From Caryophanales bacterium UBA7476 (GTDB taxonomy: Bacteria; Bacillota_I; Bacilli_A; RF39; UBA660), in assembly GCA_002477275.1 (NCBI GenBank), contig DLOU01000068.1:14966-31380 (forward strand): a DNA stretch of 16,415 nucleotides, given 5' to 3'. A program made the position numbers and the translations under genes. Below are positions 8,987 through 15,443 of the stretch, one piece after another. The notes beneath the pieces are model-generated. The model saw nothing but the letters and a program-made list of their open reading frames with translations, was not told the origin of the DNA and made no database searches. How positions within the stretch are numbered: the stretch's first letter is position 1; each line of letters opens with the position of its first letter.

Positions 8987-10861
8987 ATTCCAGTTCCACA
9001 AGTTGACTTTGTAGAAAATTATTTAGTAAGTAAAGATAATTTCTTACAAGTTGGTGAAAATCAGTATAATTCATTTGATGATGCTATTAGCTATATAGAT
9101 GAAAATTTAGAAGGAAAAGGTACAATCGTTTTATTAAAAGATGCTATTGTTAGAACAAGTGCAACAGTACCATCTACAGATGAAATTGTATTTGATTTAG
9201 CTGGTAATAATTTAACAATGACTACATCAATTACTAATACTGGTATATTCTCAGTTATTGATAGTAGTGAAGAAAAAAATGCTTCAATTACAAATAAAAA
9301 TACAAATGTATTTGTTAACCAGGGAACATTAAATGTTATAAATGGTTCTATTACATCTGAAAAGAGTAATGCTATTTTAGGTAATACAAGTGATGGAATT
9401 ATTAATGTTAGTGAAGGGGTTAATCTTTCTGGAACTAATGCGATTAACTTAACTGCTAAACAAAATGTAAATGTAGAAAAAGCAACTTTAACCGGTACAA
9501 CATATTCTGTAACTACATCTGCTACAGGTTCAGAACTAGTTATAAAAGATTCAACTTTAACTGGTTCAACACATGGAATTTATCTAAACTCTTATAACAT
9601 GAAATTAACTCTTAATAATACAAATGTTTATGGTAATAATGGTAGTGGTATTTATGATAATTACACAAGTAACTCAACAAAAAATACTATTAATATTACT
9701 GGTGGTTCAGTAAATGGAACTACTTATGGAATGTATTTAAATTATTCAAATTTAACTACTGAAAATGTGACTATTAAAACAACATCTTCTAGTACAAGTT
9801 ATTATGCATTAAATATGAATGCATACGGTCCAATTGTTACAATAAATAATGGAACTGAAATTTTATCTCCAAGTACTTCTGCAGTTAGACTTAATACTTC
9901 ACTTACAATGAATGGTGGTACTATTAATGCAGGTGGTACTGATTCAAATGGAGTATCATTCTATGATAGTCCAGGAGGAGCAATTTCACTTAATATTTAT
10001 GGTGGAACAGTTTATGGTAAGAAAAATGGTATATATCAAAAACATTCAAATATAACAACTACAATTGGAAATAAAGAAGAAGAACTTTCCATTGAAACAC
10101 CGCTTGTTGAAGGTGGAGAATATGGTATATATCGTGAAGCTGGTAAATCTAATTTCTACAGTGGTAGACTTAAAGGTATTAAAAAGAGTTATTATGGAGA
10201 ATTCAGTAAAGTTACTACTAACAAGAGTATTTATACTATGGAAGAAGTAATTGATGAAGAAAATCCTAAAGAAACATATAAAATTAGTTATTTAACTGAT
10301 ACAGATGCTTTCTTAGAAGTTGATGGAACAACTTATAATAACTTTAAAGATGCTATTGCTGCAATTGATGGAACAGGAACAATTAAAGTATTGAATGATG
10401 CTTTAGTTCATGAAGAAATAACTATTCCAGAAGGAAAGAATATCACAATTGATTTAAATAGTAAAAAAATTACAATGTCACAAACAATTATTAATAATAG
10501 TGACTTAACAATTACTGACTTAAGTGATGATAAGCAAGGAACTATTAATAATATTGTTGAAAATGGTATTCAAAATAATGGAAATATAACAATTAGTTAT
10601 ATAAAATTATCTTCTATTAAAACAGCAATTTATGGCAATTCAGGAGCAGGAAATATTACGCTCGATAATAATGCAAAATTGTCAGGTGATGTTGGAATAT
10701 ATTTAAATACTGTTCAAAAAATTAATGCTACAGATAGTACAATCACAGGATCTACCATTGGAATTAGAATGCAAGCAGATAGTTCTACATTGACTATGAA
10801 TAATAGTTCAGTAAGTGGTGGTACATATGGTATTTATACATATGGATATAAAAACACTTAA
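8630..10861 (+). CDS. Giant protein, segment 2: rest of glycine-rich domain 1, units H and early I
   Basis: Same frame as segment 1. It begins directly after the TGA with the rest of glycine-rich domain 1 (glycine runs, then 'GGGGYYGGG', 'GGSGYT' and a closing 'MYGYN' near 8972-8986). Unit H follows with its opening module (YNSFDDAISYI, then FDLAGNNLTMT) and closes with 'NFYSGRLKG' at about 10151-10174. Unit I opens with 'TYNNFKDAIAAI' and 'IDLNSKKITMS'. The first possible start, GTG 8792, has no Shine-Dalgarno sequence and lies inside the glycine-rich domain, so independent translation is unlikely. The segment ends at TAA 10859-10861 in the middle of a beta-helix rung, not at a domain boundary. 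Confidence 0.8.
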   Translation, partial: GTQYYNGYYTKGGSGGGYQGARGTYYNASSNASYNTIGGSQERPGYYLYDNRYGVGSFGQGASIDESTIPSSTGYYGSGGGGGYYGGGAPYSTSYSGGAGGSGYTENSLLSNTEMYGYNIPVPQVDFVENYLVSKDNFLQVGENQYNSFDDAISYIDENLEGKGTIVLLKDAIVRTSATVPSTDEIVFDLAGNNLTMTTSITNTGIFSVIDSSEEKNASITNKNTNVFVNQGTLNVINGSITSEKSNAILGNTSDGIINVSEGVNLSGTNAINLTAKQNVNVEKATLTGTTYSVTTSATGSELVIKDSTLTGSTHGIYLNSYNMKLTLNNTNVYGNNGSGIYDNYTSNSTKNTINITGGSVNGTTYGMYLNYSNLTTENVTIKTTSSSTSYYALNMNAYGPIVTINNGTEILSPSTSAVRLNTSLTMNGGTINAGGTDSNGVSFYDSPGGAISLNIYGGTVYGKKNGIYQKHSNITTTIGNKEEELSIETPLVEGGEYGIYREAGKSNFYSGRLKGIKKSYYGEFSKVTTNKSIYTMEEVIDEENPKETYKISYLTDTDAFLEVDGTTYNNFKDAIAAIDGTGTIKVLNDALVHEEITIPEGKNITIDLNSKKITMSQTIINNSDLTITDLSDDKQGTINNIVENGIQNNGNITISYIKLSSIKTAIYGNSGAGNITLDNNAKLSGDVGIYLNTVQKINATDSTITGSTIGIRMQADSSTLTMNNSSVSGGTYGIYTYGYKNT
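10859..10861 (+). other. Premature TAA in unit I
   Basis: The stop falls inside a beta-helix rung ('YGYKNT[stop]TITDSKV'). The same frame continues with typical rungs. The original residue cannot be fixed from the repeats, but GAA, AAA, CAA, TTA and TCA are each one substitution away from TAA. Confidence 0.8.
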
Positions 10862-13174
10862 ACAATAACTGATAGTAAAGTTAGTTCAACAGGTAGTGGA
10901 ATTTATGATGAAAGAAGTAAAAATGCTTCTAATGTAAGTTCTATAACAATTACTGGTGGAACAATTAGTGGTTCTACTTATGGAATTTATTCATTATATG
11001 ATAATCTAGAAGTGACAGGTACAACTATAAATAACATTTCATCTGTTAAAACTAATTATGGTGTTTATTGTAATACTGGTTCAACTTGTAATTTAAATTC
11101 TGGAACTATAATTAATGCTGGAAATGCTTCAGGAATCTATTCATATTCAACTACTAATTTGAAAGACGTTGAAATTAATACATCAGGAGAAAATAGTTAT
11201 GGTGTTTATGTTAATGGTGGAACACTTACTTTAAGTGATGAAACAGAAATTAATTCTAATGGAGTATTATCATATGGAATATATGCTGATCAATATCAAA
11301 CAACAATTAATGTAAATAGTGCTGATATATATTCTAAGAATATTGGTATTTACTTAGGAAATGCTAGAAGTGATGCTAAAACATTAAATGTTAATAGTGG
11401 TAGTGTAGTTGGTGAAACTTATGGTATTTATCAAACTGTAGCAAATGGAACTACAACTATAGGTAGTTTAGAAAATGAAAACTCTATTGAAGGCCCTTAT
11501 ATTGAAGGTGGTTTAATAAGTATTAATAAATCTGCTGGACTATTATATTTCTATTCTGGAAAATTAAAAGGATACCTAAAAGGAAATCCTGGAACTATTG
11601 ATTATGTAAGAGATGGATATGAGATATTTGAAGATTCAGATGAAATTCAATTATATCTAAAAAATAATAGAACTATCTCTACATCTGAAGCTCAAGAAAC
11701 AGCAACCGAAAACACAGCTAAAATAGGTAATGGATATTCAAAAATTACTTATATTGAAAAAGAAAGTGATAACCTTAATTCTCCAACTATTGTTGATGAA
11801 GTAAAAGCATCAGCTTCTAATTTAAGCCTTACTGCAGATGCCATAAATATTTATGATTTTGATTTTTTAGGAGATGTACAGGAATTTAAAATACCTTCAA
11901 ATGGGGTTTATAAACTTGAAGTATGGGGAGCAGAAGGTGGTATTGGAAGATTTGATTACTTAAGTGCTAATCCTGGAACTGGTGGATATAGCTATGGTTT
12001 CATTAATCTTTCTCAAAATGACATACTATACGTGTATGTAGGGGGTAAAGGTAAACCTGGCTTACAAAGAACATTAGGATCTCCTGTAACAGGTGGATTC
12101 AATGGTGGCGGAAATTCTGGATACAATGGTAGTTCGAATTATAATAATGGTGGTGGCTCTGGGGGAGGCGCTACTGATATAAGAATTAATGAAGATTCAC
12201 TTTATTCAAGAGTAATTGTTGCTGCCGGTGACGGCGGCGGCGGAAATTCCTGGTCAAGCTCTGCTGCAACAGGTGGTGCGGCTGGAGGATTAAATGGATT
12301 TGATGGTAAAAGTGGTGGAACTGTAAATGCTACTGTCTGTTCAAATACTTGGGGATCTCCAGGAGCTGGCGCTACACAATATTCAGGTGGATGCTCAGGA
12401 AAATATGGAAACTATGTTGGAACATCAGGAACATTTGGATTTGGTGGAAATGGATATACAGGTAATGCTAATTCCGCTGGTGGCGGCGGCGGTGGTGGCT
12501 GGTACGGTGGAGGTGCTGGCTCACAAGGTAATTCTGCTGGATCTGGAGCTGGTGGAGGAGGATCTGGGTATGTCTATACTTCAGTAACTTCATCTTATTA
12601 TCCTGTAGGATGTTTATTAGATGAATCAAATTATTTAGAAGATGCTGAAACAATTGCAGGAAATCAACCATTTACTTCTCCTACTGGTACTAGTGAAATA
12701 GGTCATTCTGGAAATGGATATGCTAGAATTTCATATTATGGTGGTGATAATTCTGATTATGATTCTTATACTGTTAAATTAAAATCTGACTATGGAACTA
12801 TAGAAAACTCTGAATTAACTTATTTACCTGGAGATACTCTTGGTAATATTCCACAACCTATACTTGATAATAATAATATGGAATTTGTTGGGTGGTTTAC
12901 TAATAAGTCATTTACTAAAAAGGTAACTTCTAATACTATTGTTAATGCAAGTTTTACTCTTTATGCTAAATTTATCTATACTGATGAGTATTGTACTTTA
13001 GCTGTAAATAGTACTCAATCATTTGATTATACTGGTTCTGAACAAACATTTACTGCTTTATGTCCTGGAAAATATAAACTTGAGGTATGGGGAGCACAAG
13101 GTGGTAATTCATCATATAATACTAATTCTGATATTGGTGGATATGTGGATATTCATCTGGTGAAATTTCTTTAA
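10862..13174 (+). CDS. Giant protein, segment 3: rest of unit I, glycine-rich domain 2, InlB repeat 2, start of glycine-rich domain 3
   Basis: Still the frame of segments 1 and 2. It resumes with beta-helix rungs ('TITDSKVSSTGSGIY') immediately after the TAA. Unit I closes with 'YFYSGKLKG' near 11546-11572, followed by the 'GNGYSKITYI' linker. Glycine-rich domain 2 (11876-12745), InlB repeat 2 (12767-12973) and the opening of glycine-rich domain 3 (from 12992, with 'KYKLEVWGAQGG') come next. The last ten codons before TAA 13172-13174 (VDIHLVKFL and stop) are out of the ancestral frame because one base is missing near 13145. The earliest non-AUG start in the segment is GTG 11012, without a ribosome binding site. 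The product would not be made alone unless the upstream stops are artefacts. Confidence 0.8.
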   Translation, partial: TITDSKVSSTGSGIYDERSKNASNVSSITITGGTISGSTYGIYSLYDNLEVTGTTINNISSVKTNYGVYCNTGSTCNLNSGTIINAGNASGIYSYSTTNLKDVEINTSGENSYGVYVNGGTLTLSDETEINSNGVLSYGIYADQYQTTINVNSADIYSKNIGIYLGNARSDAKTLNVNSGSVVGETYGIYQTVANGTTTIGSLENENSIEGPYIEGGLISINKSAGLLYFYSGKLKGYLKGNPGTIDYVRDGYEIFEDSDEIQLYLKNNRTISTSEAQETATENTAKIGNGYSKITYIEKESDNLNSPTIVDEVKASASNLSLTADAINIYDFDFLGDVQEFKIPSNGVYKLEVWGAEGGIGRFDYLSANPGTGGYSYGFINLSQNDILYVYVGGKGKPGLQRTLGSPVTGGFNGGGNSGYNGSSNYNNGGGSGGGATDIRINEDSLYSRVIVAAGDGGGGNSWSSSAATGGAAGGLNGFDGKSGGTVNATVCSNTWGSPGAGATQYSGGCSGKYGNYVGTSGTFGFGGNGYTGNANSAGGGGGGGWYGGGAGSQGNSAGSGAGGGGSGYVYTSVTSSYYPVGCLLDESNYLEDAETIAGNQPFTSPTGTSEIGHSGNGYARISYYGGDNSDYDSYTVKLKSDYGTIENSELTYLPGDTLGNIPQPILDNNNMEFVGWFTNKSFTKKVTSNTIVNASFTLYAKFIYTDEYCTLAVNSTQSFDYTGSEQTFTALCPGKYKLEVWGAQGGNSSYNTNSDIGGYVDIHLVKFL
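11876..12745 (+). other. Glycine-rich (ALK-type) domain 2
   Basis: Intact glycine-rich domain: 'FKIPSNGVYKLEVWGAEGG', 'YVYVGGKG', 'GGFNGGGN', 'GGGATDIR', 'VIVAAGDGGGG', 'GTFGFGGNG', 'GGGGGWYGGGAG', 'GGGGSGYV' and a closing 'GNGYARISYYGG'. It differs from domains 1 and 3. It has ATDIR, the more usual family form, instead of ATHIA. It lacks the early cysteine pair but has cysteines further on. It uses runs of GGC codons near 12233-12242 and 12482-12491 that stand out in this AT-rich gene. A separate origin from domains 1 and 3 is likely. Confidence 0.8.
12767..12973 (+). other. InlB/Listeria-Bacteroides-type B repeat 2
   Basis: About 69 residues between glycine-rich domains 2 and 3: 'YTVKLKSDYGTIENS', 'PGDTLGNIPQP', the signature 'EFVGWFTNKSFTKKV' and a closing 'FTLYAKF'. 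The GW-F-x(4-8)-K-V element and the terminal 'LYAKF' are the recognisable family marks. The domain bridges two glycine-rich domains and probably acts as a spacer (inference). Confidence 0.75.
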
Positions 13175-13791
13175 AACGTGAAGAAAAGCTTTATATTAAC
13201 GTAGGTGGTCAAGGACAAAGTATTGATTATTTACAATCATCTAATAAAAGAACATATAGTGAAACTAAAGGATATAATGGTGGCGGATGGGCTACATCAT
13301 ATACTAATAATAGTGCTCATGCCGGAGGTGGTGGAGCTACACATATTGCTACTTCATCAGGATTGTTAAGAAATTTATCTAGTAATAAAAAATCCGTCTT
13401 AATTGTTGCTGGAGGAGGTGGAGGAGCTTCTACTCATTCATCTTATCCAAGTTATTCAGGAACTGGTGGATCTGGTGGTGGACTTACTGGTGGTATAGGT
13501 GTAACTGGTAATAATAAGTGTTATAACTATGGTACTGGAGGTACCCAAACAGCAGCTGGAACTTATAAAGCATGTGAAGTAGATGGTAGAACATCTAGAG
13601 ATAGTAATCCACCTGGTTCACCTGGCTTTGGATATGGATCTAACTATACTACTAATTCAACTTCTTATGTTTATTCAGGAGGAGGAGCTGGATGGTATGG
13701 TGGACAATCTGGATTCCATGCTCCTGGTGGAGGCGGTTCTGGTTACGTTGGCAACTCAAGAATTTCTAATAGCGTTATGTATGGTTACAAT
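12992..13791 (+). other. Glycine-rich (ALK-type) domain 3, interrupted by a frameshift
   Basis: Starts 'CTLAVNSTQSF', then 'SEQTFTALCPGKYKLEVWG', and after the frameshift 'YSSGEISL', 'YINVGGQG', 'GYNGGG', 'GGGATHIA', 'VLIVAGGGGG', 'GAGWYGG' and 'GGGGSGYVG'. It is closer to domain 1 than to domain 2: it shares ATHIA, 'SGLL', a cysteine pair flanking the first strand, and 'MYGYN' at the end. The missing base near 13145 falls in the 'GGYGGYS' segment. Confidence 0.8.
13145..13146 (+). other. One-base deletion (frameshift) in glycine-rich domain 3
   Basis: The sequence reads GGATATGTGGATATTCA. Domain 1 encodes 'GGYGGYSKGE', so the ancestral text is most simply GGA TAT GGT GGA TAT TCA, with one G now missing at 13145/13146. 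Restoring it joins segment 3 to segment 4 with continuous homology on both sides. Confidence 0.85.
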
Positions 13792-14034
13792 ATAGATACA
13801 TATTATGATAAAGATAATACAAATATTGCTTATCTAGTTGAGAATAAAAACTTTATTAAAAACTTAACTACTAATAAAGAATATTTAAACTTACAAACAG
13901 CTATTGATGAAGTGGATAATGAAGATACATTACAATTAACTTCAGATAGTAACTTATCTTATGAAGTAACTATTAATGATGGAGATAAATTTATAATTGA
14001 TTTTAATGGTTATAGTCTTGCTACTTCTAAGTAG
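13147..14034 (+). CDS. Giant protein, segment 4: glycine-rich domain 3 after the frameshift, start of unit J
   Basis: After the frameshift the coding frame moves by one. From 13147 it reads 'GYSSGEISL', matching 'GYSKGEITL' of glycine-rich domain 1. It continues with 'YINVGGQG', 'GYNGGG', 'GGGATHIA', 'VLIVAGGGGG', 'GAGWYGG', 'GGGGSGYVG' and the closing 'MYGYN' at 13777-13791. Unit J then opens with 'YLNLQTAIDEV' and 'IDFNGYSLATSK', the closest match to unit D ('YGNLQTAISEA', 'LDLNGKTISTNK'). The first start-like codon, TTG 13363, has no ribosome binding site. The segment ends at TAG 14032-14034, where unit D has a lysine codon. Confidence 0.8.
   Translation, partial: GYSSGEISLKREEKLYINVGGQGQSIDYLQSSNKRTYSETKGYNGGGWATSYTNNSAHAGGGGATHIATSSGLLRNLSSNKKSVLIVAGGGGGASTHSSYPSYSGTGGSGGGLTGGIGVTGNNKCYNYGTGGTQTAAGTYKACEVDGRTSRDSNPPGSPGFGYGSNYTTNSTSYVYSGGGAGWYGGQSGFHAPGGGGSGYVGNSRISNSVMYGYNIDTYYDKDNTNIAYLVENKNFIKNLTTNKEYLNLQTAIDEVDNEDTLQLTSDSNLSYEVTINDGDKFIIDFNGYSLATSK
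14032..14034 (+). other. Premature TAG in unit J
   Basis: Unit J reads 'LATSK[stop]ITN' where the partner unit D reads 'ISTNKKITT'. The expected residue is lysine, and AAG to TAG is one substitution. The frame continues unchanged with 'ITNNGNLTI'. Confidence 0.8.
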
Positions 14035-15432
14035 ATTACTAATAATGGTAATCTTACTATTAAAAATACTAATTTAGAAAGTGATTCTTCATTAACTAAT
14101 AATATTTCAATGACTTTATTTGTTAACAATGGTGTTCTTACAATTAATAATGTTGATGTTAATGCATATAATGCAGTTTCAAATACTACAACAGGTAAAC
14201 TTGATATACAAGATTCTTATATTAAAGCAACAAATCAGGCAATTATTAATGAAGGCGCATTAACAATTGATACTTCAACTATTTCTGGAACAGTTTATGG
14301 TATTTATAGTAATTCAAGTCGTGCTGATAGTGTTACTAATTCAACTATTAACTCTAACTCAACTGCTTTCTATAAATATAATTTAGGAAAATCTACAATT
14401 ACTACTACAAATATTAATGGTGGAGTTAATAATAATAAGACAGGTTCAGTGCTTGAAATAACAAGTGGTTCAATAAATGGTCTTGTTAATAATATTGGTA
14501 ATACAACAATTAAACAAGCTAATATTGGATATGTAGAACAATATAATGGTTCAAGAAATTTAATTACAAATTCTGGATTATTAACTTTTGAAAATAATAA
14601 TGTTAGTTACACAAATAAAACTATAAATAATAGTAGTTATTCGTTTGTGACTTTAAATAATTCTGGAACATTAGTTTCTCAAGGAAATACTTATACTACA
14701 ATTTATAACTATAATAATTTAAATAATTATAATAGTTATAGGTATAATTATGTTTACGGAATAAGAAATTCTGGAATATTAAATTCTGTAGATGACTCAT
14801 TTGAATCTTATGGTGCTTCTTCTGGTTATGGAGTTTATAATGCAAGTAATAATACTAATGCTGTTACTAATCCAACTATGAAGATACATAATAATAATTC
14901 ATCATTTGGAGTTCGTAATGGTTCTGGAAAAGTTAGTGTTGTTAATGGAACGATTGAGGTTTATACTTCATCAACTGGATATGGTACTTATACAGATGCT
15001 GGTACTCCAACTATTACTGGAACAAGTATTTACGTTCATGATAATTCAAGTACATCATATGGTTCTTATATTAATGGTGGAGCACTTACTATTGAATCAG
15101 GAAATACATTAATAACAGGTGGTACTGTTTATGGTACATATACTGCTAATGGTTCTTCAACACTTGTTCTTGGTATAGAAGATGGTAGAGGAATAGATGC
15201 TGCAGATGTATCTACAGAAACGCCATATATTAAAGCTATTGGTACTTCAACAGGTGTTGGTGTTAGAACAGGCGATGGATTCCTAGCATTCTATGATGGA
15301 TACTTTACTGGATCAACTAGTCCAAGACTTGCAACAGATACAACATCATTAATTGAGAAAAACTATCAAGTAGTAACAAAACAAGATGAAGAAACAGGTT
15401 ACAATTACTGTATACTAGAATTCATTAAATAG
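14035..15432 (+). CDS. Giant protein, segment 5: unit J and the natural C-terminus
   Basis: These 465 residues continue unit J in the frame of segment 4. Beta-helix rungs such as 'ITNNGNLTI', 'NSGTLVSQG' and 'YGTYTDAG' lead to a closing module with 'LAFYDGYFTG' (about 15283-15312). The C-terminus 'EETGYNYCILEFIK' parallels the linker that ends unit D ('ENTGFEYAMLEWMR'), so the protein stops exactly where a further unit would normally begin. A stretch near 14696-14760 is unusually rich in Asn and Tyr. The TAG at 15430-15432 is taken as the genuine stop because a strong ribosome binding site and the next gene follow directly. ATG 14110 is the first methionine after the premature TAG but lacks a Shine-Dalgarno sequence. 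Confidence 0.8.
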   Translation: MTNNGNLTIKNTNLESDSSLTNNISMTLFVNNGVLTINNVDVNAYNAVSNTTTGKLDIQDSYIKATNQAIINEGALTIDTSTISGTVYGIYSNSSRADSVTNSTINSNSTAFYKYNLGKSTITTTNINGGVNNNKTGSVLEITSGSINGLVNNIGNTTIKQANIGYVEQYNGSRNLITNSGLLTFENNNVSYTNKTINNSSYSFVTLNNSGTLVSQGNTYTTIYNYNNLNNYNSYRYNYVYGIRNSGILNSVDDSFESYGASSGYGVYNASNNTNAVTNPTMKIHNNNSSFGVRNGSGKVSVVNGTIEVYTSSTGYGTYTDAGTPTITGTSIYVHDNSSTSYGSYINGGALTIESGNTLITGGTVYGTYTANGSSTLVLGIEDGRGIDAADVSTETPYIKAIGTSTGVGVRTGDGFLAFYDGYFTGSTSPRLATDTTSLIEKNYQVVTKQDEETGYNYCILEFIK

Positions 15433-15437
15433 GAGGT
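15431..15437 (+). promoter_or_regulatory. Ribosome binding site of the downstream membrane protein gene
   Basis: AGGAGGT overlaps the last two bases of the giant gene's TAG stop and lies seven bases before GTG 15444. This near-ideal spacing decides the GTG start and indicates translational coupling between the two genes. Confidence 0.9.
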
Positions 15438-15443
15438 AATTCG

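Larger units (their letters stand above)
2..15432 (+). pseudogene. Giant modular beta-helix/glycine-rich surface protein, 5'-partial, with four disabling lesions
   Basis: One gene split by three in-frame stops and one frameshift. The frame is open from base 2 and the first residues align with an internal repeat (6520-6640), so the N-terminus, including any signal peptide, lies upstream. Read through the lesions it shows about 5,143 residues. Most are Asn/Ser/Thr/Gly-rich with recurrent 'NGGTI', 'NSGTLTI' and 'YGIY' steps, typical of right-handed parallel beta-helix adhesin-like proteins. Three glycine-rich domains and two InlB-type B repeats interrupt the helix units. These families are usually extracellular and linked to adhesion or surface structure; that role is inferred here. 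The C-terminus (…YNYCILEFIK) has no LPXTG motif, hydrophobic tail or visible surface-anchor domain. Homology runs without a gap over every lesion, so this is one ancestral gene, either recently decayed or carrying sequence errors. Confidence 0.85.
155..15432 (+). repeat. Ten diverged protein superunits (A-J) of the giant gene
   Basis: Approximate unit limits are A 155-1740, B 1740-2932, C 2933-3991, D 3992-5386, E 5387-6109, F 6110-6580, G 6581-8233, H 8987-10292, I 10293-11875 and J 13792-15432. A typical unit has an opening module ('Y.S...AI..I..GTI.LL.DA', then 'DLNG'), a variable number of beta-helix rungs, then 'IG..DG…P.I.G..YG.Y' and a closing FY[DS]G. The closing motif lies at 1595, 2792, 3845, 5231, 5726 (as VYDG), 6443, 7994, 10154, 11549 and 15289. 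The gaps between closing motifs vary widely, so rung number is not fixed. Units B, C, H and I share one type of opening; A and G another; D and J a third; E and F are short. Similarity is clear in protein but not as long identical DNA, so the duplications are old. Confidence 0.8.

Noticed and set aside
12555..12587. GGAGG followed by ATG 12570 as an internal gene start
   Set aside because: The GGAGG comes from consecutive glycine codons, and the frame ends after a few codons.
8627..14034. Alternative genetic code (TGA=Trp or Gly, or stop reassignment)
   Set aside because: All three stop types plus a frameshift interrupt the gene, Trp is always TGG, and the terminal stop is followed by a proper ribosome binding site.
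8792..14112. Independent genes starting at 8792, 11012, 13363 and 14110
   Set aside because: The starts are mostly GTG or TTG, none has a Shine-Dalgarno sequence, and all lie inside domains continuous with upstream sequence.
15388..15416. TATACT at 15411 as a promoter for the membrane protein gene
   Set aside because: No -35 element at suitable spacing. The sequence codes for the conserved C-terminus of the giant protein.
1..15432. CRISPR array or tandem DNA repeats
   Set aside because: The repetition is in the protein sequence. No regular identical DNA repeats with spacers are visible.
15380..15432. LPXTG or other C-terminal sorting signal
   Set aside because: No LPXTG-like motif, hydrophobic stretch or basic tail is present before the stop.
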